NCBI RefSeq assembly: GCF_003058085.1 | Contig: NZ_QBUD01000012.1 | Location: 1 to 64,000, forward strand | Source: Yoonia sediminilitoris | GTDB lineage: Bacteria > Pseudomonadota > Alphaproteobacteria > Rhodobacterales > Rhodobacteraceae | Length of the DNA: 64,000 nt | Direction: 5' to 3' | Shown: piece after piece, positions 44,196 to 51,430 of the stretch | Layout of the letters: every line of letters starts with the position of its first letter | How positions within the stretch are numbered: position 1 is the first letter of the stretch | Notes under the pieces: model-generated | What the model was told of the DNA's origin: nothing | Databases searched by the model: none | The model's input: the letters and a program-made list of their open reading frames with translations, nothing else | Made by a program: the position numbers and the translations under genes

Positions 44196-45140
44196 ATGGA
44201 TTTACAGTGGCTGGACGATGTTCTTTTCCTTTTGGAAGAACGCAATCTGACCCGTGCCGCCGCCCGGCGGCATATCACCCAGCCCGCCTTTTCAAGGCGC
44301 ATCCGCAGTTTTGAGGACTGGCTGGGCGTGGATGTGCTTGAGCGTGGAACGAACCGGGTCGAGATCAGCCGCGCCCTTATCTCGAACGAGGCCGAAATAC
44401 GCGCGCTTGTTGCCCGTATCCGTGATTTGCGCGGCAAGATCACGCATTTCGATCCGATCAGTTCAACCGTGTCGATTGCCGCGCAGCACGCGCCTGTCTT
44501 TTCCACCTTTCCCGATATGGCACTGCGCGCCAAGCAACATTTTCCGGGGCTCAGGTTTCGCTTGCGGGCTGCGAACCTGCCCGATTGCGTCACGATGTTT
44601 CTGCGGGGCGACACCAGTATGATGCTCTGCTACGAATCGGAAAAAACCGGCCCGTTGTCGTTTGGGCCAAATATCCGGCGTGCGTTGTGGGGTATCGATT
44701 ACCTGATTCCCGTTGTTGGTGGGCAACTGCGCTATACCGTCAAGGACAATGGTGAAACGCCTGACGATGTGCCTGCAATTGTCTATCCCGAAAACAGCTA
44801 TTTCGGTGAAGTTCTCAGTTCTGCCAACCGGCGCTTTGGCACGCCCGCAAAGACTACAAATACCGTCTGCGAAACGGCCCTTTCCAGCGGGATCAAGGAG
44901 CTGGTACTAAAGGGCATCGGCATCGGCTGGTTGCCTTACAGTATGGCCTACCGCGAAATCGAAAGCGGTGATCTTGTTTCACTCAGCAATAATCTGGGCA
45001 GGGAAGCGTTGGAAGTGGCGGTCTACGCCGACATCAAGGACGATTTGGCAGTGGCCTTGGCCGATATCTGGAAATCGGGTGCGACAAACGGCAAGTCTCA
45101 CAGAACCGCCACATCGCGACACTTCAATACCGCGCAGTAG
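44196..45140 (+). CDS. LysR family transcriptional regulator
   Basis: A 314-residue LysR-type regulator. The N-terminal helix-turn-helix reads LTRAAARRHITQPAFSRRIR and the effector-binding domain occupies about residues 95-300. The ATG at 44196 gives MDLQWLDDVLFLLEE, with AGGA upstream; an extension to 44169 is less likely. It diverges from the cuyA-proX-proV-proW operon across 116 nt and is the obvious candidate regulator of it, probably responding to the transported or degraded compound. Confidence 0.92.
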   Translation: MDLQWLDDVLFLLEERNLTRAAARRHITQPAFSRRIRSFEDWLGVDVLERGTNRVEISRALISNEAEIRALVARIRDLRGKITHFDPISSTVSIAAQHAPVFSTFPDMALRAKQHFPGLRFRLRAANLPDCVTMFLRGDTSMMLCYESEKTGPLSFGPNIRRALWGIDYLIPVVGGQLRYTVKDNGETPDDVPAIVYPENSYFGEVLSSANRRFGTPAKTTNTVCETALSSGIKELVLKGIGIGWLPYSMAYREIESGDLVSLSNNLGREALEVAVYADIKDDLAVALADIWKSGATNGKSHRTATSRHFNTAQ

Positions 45141-45183
45141 CACCGCAAGAGCAGGTTTTTCACCCTTTGGTGCAACGCCGCGT

Positions 45184-45789
45184 CTACTGCATCATCATTT
45201 CATGTACTGCCTGCATCCCCCGGTCGGCCATATCGGTGACTTCGGCAGCATGTTCTTGCAGCGCGGCGACAAGTTCAGGATCATCGGACGTCTGAACAAC
45301 TTCAATGCCGTCGTCGGTCATGTCGATTTGTGTTTCGATCCTGTCGCCCCGTTCAAAAAAGATATCAAGTGTGGGGCTTTGAATAAATATCCCGGGGTCG
45401 TCGCGCGCCTCGACCCGTCCGATCATGCCCACAACGTGACTGACCATCTGGTCCATCACATCAGGGTCAGAGGACCGTGTCACCGTGCGGATTCCGTTGG
45501 GCAGGTTTGTGACCTCGCGCGTGATCGTTTCAAAATTGCGAAACATGGCTGCCAGTTCCGCGCTTTCCTGTGCTGTTGCGTTTTCGCCGCGCAGGCCGGG
45601 CATGTTGACTTCATCATGCCCGGTGCCATCCGCGCCATGCATGTGACCACCGCCAGACATATGGTGGGACAACATGTAGATGCCATTGCCCTGATAGAGG
45701 AAAGCAGCGCCGCCTATCATCACGACAAGCGCCAGCAAGACGATGGCACGCAGGCCTCTGGCGGATTTCCTGGGTTGTGTCATTGTCAT
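45184..45789 (-). CDS. His/Met-rich membrane-anchored protein of unknown function
   Basis: A 201-residue protein. A hydrophobic segment (AIVLLALVVMIGGAAFLY, about residues 15-32) anchors it near the N-terminus. A short stretch just outside the membrane is rich in His and Met (LSHHMSGGGHMHGADGTGHD), a pattern often seen in copper- or heavy-metal-binding proteins. The rest is acidic and helical, and the C-terminus is MQAVHEMMMQ. AAGGA sits 4 nt before the ATG at 45789; an ATG at 45783 is an alternative. I do not recognise a named family. It is followed downstream by the LysR gene in convergent orientation and preceded by the redox module. Confidence 0.7.
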   Translation of the reverse strand: MTMTQPRKSARGLRAIVLLALVVMIGGAAFLYQGNGIYMLSHHMSGGGHMHGADGTGHDEVNMPGLRGENATAQESAELAAMFRNFETITREVTNLPNGIRTVTRSSDPDVMDQMVSHVVGMIGRVEARDDPGIFIQSPTLDIFFERGDRIETQIDMTDDGIEVVQTSDDPELVAALQEHAAEVTDMADRGMQAVHEMMMQ

Positions 45790-45879
45790 CTTGTCCTTGA
45801 AAGCATGGCGGTTTCGTAACCCATAGGCCCCAATCGCCAATCGGTCCATTATGGATGCAGGGTTTCTATAAAGATAACC

Positions 45880-47181
45880 TCAATCGATGCGCAGATTGGC
45901 AGCGACCAGTTCAAGCAGGCTTTCCACCTCTTTGTCCCAGTTGGTCGCTTGGCGGCTGCGATCGAATTGCAGGCGGCATTGCCCGCAACTGGTGACAAAA
46001 TGCGTGGCCCCTGTGGCTTCGACTTCCTTTCGCTTGATGTCAAACGCTTGCGCACGCAGTGGGGCGGCCCGGGTATTGGCCAGAACACCACCACCGCCGC
46101 CGCAACAAAAGGACGTCTCTTGCGTGTTCTCAAGTTCGCGCAGTTCCATCCCGAGCGCATCCAGAATAACGCGCGGTGCCCACCCCAGCCCGCCGCGACG
46201 CACTTGTTGGCAAGGGTCGTGAAAGGTGGCGCTTTCCCCGACCGGGTGCAGGCGGATATCACCCGTCTGTATCCTCTCGGCCAAAAGCTCCAACGTGTGC
46301 AGGATGCGGATGTCATTGATCGGCGTCCCATACCAGCGGGCCGCTTCCCAGCGCAGGGCACCCCATGCGTGCCCACATTCCGGCAGCAAGATCGTTGTGG
46401 CCCCGATTTCGCGGGCCTTGTCGATCAGGCGGCAGGTTAGTGAGCCCTGAAGTTCTGTATCACCCGACAGATACCCGAAATTGGTGGCTTCGAATGCAAG
46501 TGATGACAGGGTCCAGTCGATGTTCAGGCTATCAAGAATACGCGCCAGACCAACGACCGAATTGCGATGTTCTTCAAGATCCCCCGGCGCCAATGTCAGC
46601 AGCAAATCGGCCTTGGGTTTGTCCAGCGGCAGGGTGATCGCGAACTCGGTTTCAATTGCCCGGAGGGCTTTGACAAAATCTTCCGGCGTGCCGAACGGGC
46701 TGTGGTTTGTTCTGGCGTGACCTACGATTTGCGCCAATCTGTCCGGCAGCAGCCCGGCCCGGTACATCCCGTGCCGTGCTTCTTTCACCAGCTCGGCGAT
46801 GTCGATCCCCATCGGGCAGGCAAGGGTGCAACGCCCGCAAAGCGTGCAGGAATCGAAAATCAATTCTTCCCAGTCCTGTAAATCCTCAATGCTGACCGTG
46901 GGTGCAATCCCGACAGCCCGCTTGATCCAGCTGAACGGGCCCTGCATCTGGTTGTAGGCGGCCTCGAACGGCTTGATCTTGTGGATGGGCGTGTATTTGG
47001 CGGCACCTGTGGCCAGATGGAAATGGCAGGCTTCTGCGCACAGGCCACAGCGCACACAGGCGTTCATGTAACTGGCGGCGCGGGGCCCGAATTCGGACAG
47101 GAACCCTTCCATTGCATTCGCGACACGCACCGTGTCGGGGGTGTCGCCCTGCTGGTCGAAAGGTTTAGTGTCGGCTGTCAT
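45880..47181 (-). CDS. HdrD/GlpC-like (4Fe-4S) and CCG-domain electron-transfer protein
   Basis: A 433-residue cytosolic iron-sulfur protein. Two 4Fe-4S motifs: CVRCGLCAEACHFH (about residues 43-56) and CTLCGRCTLACPMGI (about 112-126). The C-terminal half has a CCG domain (FCCGGGGGVLANTRAAP with CGQC later), the cysteine-rich domain of heterodisulfide reductase HdrD, GlpC and DsrK; the first CCG repeat seems degenerate. The ATG at 47181 is chosen (MTADTKPFD). It lies in an operon with NarI-like and FdhI-like cytochromes, so it probably takes electrons from, or passes them to, the membrane quinone pool. The partner and substrate are unknown. Confidence 0.85.
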   Translation of the reverse strand: MTADTKPFDQQGDTPDTVRVANAMEGFLSEFGPRAASYMNACVRCGLCAEACHFHLATGAAKYTPIHKIKPFEAAYNQMQGPFSWIKRAVGIAPTVSIEDLQDWEELIFDSCTLCGRCTLACPMGIDIAELVKEARHGMYRAGLLPDRLAQIVGHARTNHSPFGTPEDFVKALRAIETEFAITLPLDKPKADLLLTLAPGDLEEHRNSVVGLARILDSLNIDWTLSSLAFEATNFGYLSGDTELQGSLTCRLIDKAREIGATTILLPECGHAWGALRWEAARWYGTPINDIRILHTLELLAERIQTGDIRLHPVGESATFHDPCQQVRRGGLGWAPRVILDALGMELRELENTQETSFCCGGGGGVLANTRAAPLRAQAFDIKRKEVEATGATHFVTSCGQCRLQFDRSRQATNWDKEVESLLELVAANLRID

Positions 47182-47191
47182 AGGGCCACTC

Positions 47192-47842
47192 CTACATACG
47201 CGTTCCGCGGCGCCCGGCCAAAGCGCCGGTAAACCCACGCGACAGCGGCCACGTGAATGTGTGCATCAGGCTGCTGAACGGGAAATAGATCAACCATGCT
47301 TCGACCGTGCCCAGATGAATACCCCGCAGGACTGCGCTCTGCTCGCCCAGCGCTGTGCAGCCTGAGAGCATGACAAGGAAGGTCAACCCCGTCGCGATAT
47401 GGTCATCGGGACGTGTAATCAGCCGCACCACCGGATCGACAAACCGCCGGACCCACAGCGCCAGCAATCCGGCAAAGGCAAATTGCGCAGCCACGATAAA
47501 GCCCCACCGGGGCAGGACCGGCCAGTCAAAGCCCAGAATATGGTCGCGCAGAAAGGCCACATGCGGGGCCGCAAAGAACAACAGCGCAAACAGTCCAAGG
47601 TGAAACGCATAGCCCGCGATCGTCACGAACCAGACCCGCCCTTGCCCGAAGAAAGCCCGCCTTGGCACGAAATGCCCGACAATAGCCCGCGCCGCACCCA
47701 GACCAACGGACCCGACAGGCCGCGCCTGAACGGGCGTGCGCCCGGTGGTCAGGATCACAAAGAGCCGCCACAGGCCAAACACCACGAAAATCCCAAGCGA
47801 GATCTGCCAAAGCGGCCCTTCCAGAAGCTCAATCGCGCTCAT
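47192..47842 (-). CDS. NarI-like cytochrome b membrane subunit
   Basis: A 216-residue inner-membrane protein with five hydrophobic segments, similar to the gamma subunit of respiratory nitrate reductase and to DsrM. Likely heme-binding His occur in GYAFHLGLFALLFFAAPHVA and near the C-terminus in SSLMHTFTWPLSRGF. No narGHJ genes accompany it; instead it sits between the HdrD-like gene (10 nt downstream) and the FdhI-like gene, overlapping the latter by 4 nt. It probably forms the quinone-facing subunit of a complex with the two neighbours. Confidence 0.83.
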   Translation of the reverse strand: MSAIELLEGPLWQISLGIFVVFGLWRLFVILTTGRTPVQARPVGSVGLGAARAIVGHFVPRRAFFGQGRVWFVTIAGYAFHLGLFALLFFAAPHVAFLRDHILGFDWPVLPRWGFIVAAQFAFAGLLALWVRRFVDPVVRLITRPDDHIATGLTFLVMLSGCTALGEQSAVLRGIHLGTVEAWLIYFPFSSLMHTFTWPLSRGFTGALAGRRGTRM

Positions 47843-48900
47843 CCGTCGGCCCCTTTTTCTCTGGACTTCATGTCAGCCAGCCAAAGGTCGTGATGGGTGC
47901 GCGCCCAGTTTTCATCGACGCAGCCATTAACCATGCCTTCGATCGTGCCTTCGGTTCCGATTGTGCCCAGATAGATGTGGCCAATCCCGAAGCCGATAAA
48001 GACAAAGGCGGCAATCGCATGAGACAGTTCTGCCCAATGCAGCAGATCGTGGGTGCCCAATGCATCTGGAAAGCTCAGCAGAATCCCGGAGGCGGACAGC
48101 GTGATACCAGCCAGTGTCGCCGTCCAGAACCACGCCTTTTCACCTGCATTATAGCGACCTGCGCTGGCGTGACCGCCAAACATGCCGCCCGCCCGCGTGA
48201 TCCATTGAAGGTCACACAAAGACGGCAGGTTGCCACGCACAAAGCTGAAAAACAGTGCGATAAATGAGACGATGAAAATCGGCCCGAACAGATTGTGGGC
48301 CTGCATTGATGCGGTTGCAAACACGCTGTAGGCAGATTTTCCGATTATCGGGATAAGGAGCGGGCGCCCGAACAAAAGCAACAGACCCGTGACGCCCAAA
48401 AGCAAGAACAAACAGGCGATGATCCAATGCACTACACGCTGTACGAGCGAAAAGCGTGCAACCGTCTTGCCCGATCTGCCGCCGTCAATGCGCAAGCGCC
48501 CGCGGATTACAAAGAACAGGACGACAGCGGCAATAACCGCCGCAAGCCCCAGGCCGCCATACCAGATCAGCGGCCCCTCGGCGCGGCGCAACTCGGACCA
48601 GCCCACGCCGTTGGCATTGATCAGAACACCGTCCACGACCTCACTGCTGCTGGGAAGGCCGTCCGCGCCCTGTCGGATCATGCGCCAAATATCGCTGTCG
48701 CTTTGGTTGCCCAGCGTGTTCTCGGGGCCTGCGTCGAACGGATAGGGCGGGGCTGTGCCTTGGGCCTGTAGTTGATGCGTGATGCCCATGACGAAAAGCA
48801 TGGCAAGCAAGCAAATCACATGCATGGTCAGGCGTGACCATGTTGCGCAGCCCTGCAAAGCCTGCGTTCGTGAAGCTGCCAAGAATGTTCTCCTGCGCAT
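47839..48900 (-). CDS. Orphan formate-dehydrogenase-gamma-like cytochrome b
   Basis: A 353-residue membrane protein of the FdoI/FdnI (cytochrome b556) type. The periplasmic N-terminal part (NTLGNQSDSDIWRMIRQGAD) is typical of alphaproteobacterial FdoI. Heme-ligand His are visible in VQRVVHWIIAC, MQAHNLFGPIF and IAAFVFIGFGIGHIYLGTIG. No fdhA or fdhB gene is present here, so the subunit must serve another enzyme. Start uncertain: AGGAGA lies inside the first codons, which favours a TTG at 48882 or an ATG at 48825. A perfect Fnr box lies 66 nt upstream. Confidence 0.84.
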   Translation of the reverse strand: MRRRTFLAASRTQALQGCATWSRLTMHVICLLAMLFVMGITHQLQAQGTAPPYPFDAGPENTLGNQSDSDIWRMIRQGADGLPSSSEVVDGVLINANGVGWSELRRAEGPLIWYGGLGLAAVIAAVVLFFVIRGRLRIDGGRSGKTVARFSLVQRVVHWIIACLFLLLGVTGLLLLFGRPLLIPIIGKSAYSVFATASMQAHNLFGPIFIVSFIALFFSFVRGNLPSLCDLQWITRAGGMFGGHASAGRYNAGEKAWFWTATLAGITLSASGILLSFPDALGTHDLLHWAELSHAIAAFVFIGFGIGHIYLGTIGTEGTIEGMVNGCVDENWARTHHDLWLADMKSREKGADG

Positions 48901-48965
48901 TGATACGGGGTTCCGTCAAAAAAACGGCTAGGCTGGATACCTAATCAACGCGCGGATGCGGGTCA

Positions 48966-48979
48966 TTGATTCAGATCAA
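48966..48979 (-). promoter_or_regulatory. Fnr/FnrL box (TTGAT-N4-ATCAA)
   Basis: TTGATTCAGATCAA is a perfect match to the Fnr/FnrL consensus. On the minus strand, a TAGGTA (48943-48938) lies where a class II activated promoter should have its -10 if the site is centred at -41.5, placing the start of transcription near 48931, ahead of the FdhI-like gene. This points to induction of the redox module under low oxygen. Confidence 0.75.
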
Positions 48980-48999
48980 TTTTCGGGTGGGGCACACCG

Positions 49000-49761
49000 C
49001 TACTCTGTCATGGTCACGCTGACCCCGCCAATCCCTTCGATTGAAACTTCGACCTCCATGCCTGCCTTGATCGGGCGGGCACCAAGCGATGTGCCGCAGG
49101 CAATCAGATCACCGGGGTTCAACGTCATGTCCTGCGACAACAGGCTGACAATCCGGGCCGGGGGCAGGATCATGTCCGCAGTCTCGTAGGACTGTCGTTC
49201 GCGCCCGTTCACGCGCGTTTTGACGGTCAATGCCTGCCAGTCGATATCCGTTTCGATGGTCGGTCCGACGACCCCGAACCCGTCAAAGCTTTTGGCGCGG
49301 GTCCACTGCGGAAAGGACGGATCGGCGTTCAGGATATCAAGCGAGGTAATATCATTGACACAGGTATAGCCGAAGATGGCGCTTTCTGCTTCGTCGGGGG
49401 TAACATTCTTGCAGGTTTTGCCGATGACGATCCCCAACTCCCCTTCGAATACCACGCGACCTGCCGCGGCTGGCAGCGCGACCTGTGCGCCGGGGCCTGA
49501 CAGGGAACTGTCTGCCTTGAAAAAATAGAGCGGATGGGTCGGGTGCGCGAACCCGCCTTTTTCAGCGGCGGCCTTGTAGTTGTTCCACAGGCCGATGAAT
49601 TTGCCCGGCACAACCGGCGTCAGCAATGTGATCTTTGACAGGGGTATCGGGGCACCGGCCGGGATTTCAGACCCCAAGCGCGCGCGCGGGTGGAAGGTTT
49701 CATCCACGATGACACCTGTGATCGTTAATCCGTCCTCTGTCTTGCCACGTCCCCATTTCAT
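49000..49761 (-). CDS. Fumarylacetoacetate hydrolase family protein
   Basis: A 253-residue FAH-fold enzyme. Key acidic metal ligands are in VVFEGELGIVIGKTCKNVT and the DITSLDILNADPSFPQWTRA segment; the end is PGDLIACGTSLGARPIKAGM. The family hydrolyses or isomerises beta-diketones and 2-oxo acids such as intermediates of aromatic breakdown. The exact reaction is unknown. AAGGAG 5 nt upstream sets the ATG at 49761. It diverges from the PLP decarboxylase, and may work in amino-acid or aromatic catabolism with it. Confidence 0.9.
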   Translation of the reverse strand: MKWGRGKTEDGLTITGVIVDETFHPRARLGSEIPAGAPIPLSKITLLTPVVPGKFIGLWNNYKAAAEKGGFAHPTHPLYFFKADSSLSGPGAQVALPAAAGRVVFEGELGIVIGKTCKNVTPDEAESAIFGYTCVNDITSLDILNADPSFPQWTRAKSFDGFGVVGPTIETDIDWQALTVKTRVNGRERQSYETADMILPPARIVSLLSQDMTLNPGDLIACGTSLGARPIKAGMEVEVSIEGIGGVSVTMTE

Positions 49762-49915
49762 GTTGTCGTCTCCTTGGTTGCGGGTGACGCGATTCTTAAG
49801 CCGAAACAAGATGCAGCTGCAACAGGTTACAATCAACCGGGGCGTTGCACCAATGGGGGCGGTCCACTACTGATCGGCCATAATTGATTTCCGCTGCATC
49901 AAGGGAGGGGACAAA

Positions 49916-51313
49916 ATGGATTGGGACGGGTTCGCCCATTGGAGCAAGCATATCTCTGACTGGGGGGCTAACTATCACAAGTCCCTGCGGGACCGTCCGG
50001 TGCGCGCGCAAACGGCACATGGTGCGATTGCTGCACAATTGCCCGTGTCCCCGCCTGAAGGCGCAGAGACGATGGATGCCATCATGGCTGACTTTGAAAC
50101 GATCGTTATGCCCGGCATGACCCATTGGCAGCACCCGCGTTTCTTTGCCTATTTTCCTGCCAACGCCGCACCCCCGTCCATGCTGGCCGAGATGCTGGTC
50201 ACGACAGTCGCGGCCCAATGCATGTTGTGGCAGACATCACCTGCCGCGACCGAAGTCGAAGGGGTCATGGTCGATTGGCTACGGCAGGCGCTGGGGCTGG
50301 CTGACGGGTTCACCGGCGTCATTCAGGATAGCGCGTCGTCAGCCACGCTGTCGGCGGTGCTGACCATGCGTGAACGTGCAACAGGTTACACCGGCAATCG
50401 CGACGGGTTGTCGGACAAGGGGCAATTGCGCATCTATTGTTCCGATCAGGTCCATTCATCCATCGACCGGGCTTGCTGGGTGGCTGGCATTGGTCAGGCG
50501 AACCTTGTCAAAATCCCCACGAACGGCCCCCGATATGCAATGGATGTGGCGGCGTTGCAGGCAGCCATCACGGCAGATCGCGCAGCCGGTCACACGCCTG
50601 CCGGGATCATCGCGATCACGGGCGGCACCGGCATTGGCGCTTGCGATGTACTTGGTCCGATCCTTGAAATTGCCAGACAAGAGGATCTGTACACCCATCT
50701 TGATGCGGCATGGGCCGGGGCGGCGATGATTTGCCCTGAATTCCGTGCTGATTTCTGGGCTGATGTCGATGGCTTCGACAGCATCGTCTTCAACCCGCAC
50801 AAATGGCTGGGCGCACAGTTCGACTGCTCTGTACAGTTTCTCAAAGACCCCGCGCCACAGTTGAATACGCTCAAGATCGAACCGGAATACCTGCGCACAA
50901 CGGGCGAGAGCGTGACGAATTACTCGGAGTGGACGATCCCGCTTGGCCGCCGGTTTCGCGCGCTTAAGATCTGGTTCCTGATCCGGTCATACGGGCTTGA
51001 AGGACTGCGGACGCGCATCCGCAATCATGTCGCATGGGCGGGCGAACTGTGCGAGGTGATCCGCGCCAAAGAAGGTTTCGAAATCGTGACAGAGCCGATC
51101 CTGAGCCTGTTTTCGTTCCGCTGCCCCGGCGATGATGCGACACAACAGCGACTGGTGGACGCGCTGAATGATGACGGGCGCATCTATGTGACCCAAGGCG
51201 CATTTCAGGGCCGCAAGATCATCCGCTTTCAGGTCGGGCAATTCGACACAACACGTGACGATGTGGTGATGGCCGGTGCGGTCATTGGCGAGGTGTGGTC
51301 AAAGATGAAATAG
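49916..51313 (+). CDS. PLP-dependent aromatic-L-amino-acid-type decarboxylase
   Basis: A 465-residue group II decarboxylase. The PLP lysine is in FNPHKWLGAQFDCS, the substrate-pocket Asp/Ala in YTHLDAAWAGAAMICPEFR, and FTGVIQDSASSATLSAVLT and the start motif THWQHPRFFAYFPAN are typical of aromatic-L-amino-acid decarboxylases. The amine product could be tryptamine, tyramine or phenethylamine, but the substrate is not settled by sequence. GGGAGGGG upstream gives a strong ribosome binding site. It converges with the TRAP permease gene. Confidence 0.92.
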   Translation: MDWDGFAHWSKHISDWGANYHKSLRDRPVRAQTAHGAIAAQLPVSPPEGAETMDAIMADFETIVMPGMTHWQHPRFFAYFPANAAPPSMLAEMLVTTVAAQCMLWQTSPAATEVEGVMVDWLRQALGLADGFTGVIQDSASSATLSAVLTMRERATGYTGNRDGLSDKGQLRIYCSDQVHSSIDRACWVAGIGQANLVKIPTNGPRYAMDVAALQAAITADRAAGHTPAGIIAITGGTGIGACDVLGPILEIARQEDLYTHLDAAWAGAAMICPEFRADFWADVDGFDSIVFNPHKWLGAQFDCSVQFLKDPAPQLNTLKIEPEYLRTTGESVTNYSEWTIPLGRRFRALKIWFLIRSYGLEGLRTRIRNHVAWAGELCEVIRAKEGFEIVTEPILSLFSFRCPGDDATQQRLVDALNDDGRIYVTQGAFQGRKIIRFQVGQFDTTRDDVVMAGAVIGEVWSKMK

Positions 51314-51430
51314 CCCTCTGGTCCACCCTGCAATTGCTGTTATCAATCTGGCGCGGTGCAAGAGCGGACGACCAATCTGGACGCGTCGGAAACGAAATAT
51401 GATCTGGCAAGAGAAAATACGCTTGCACTA

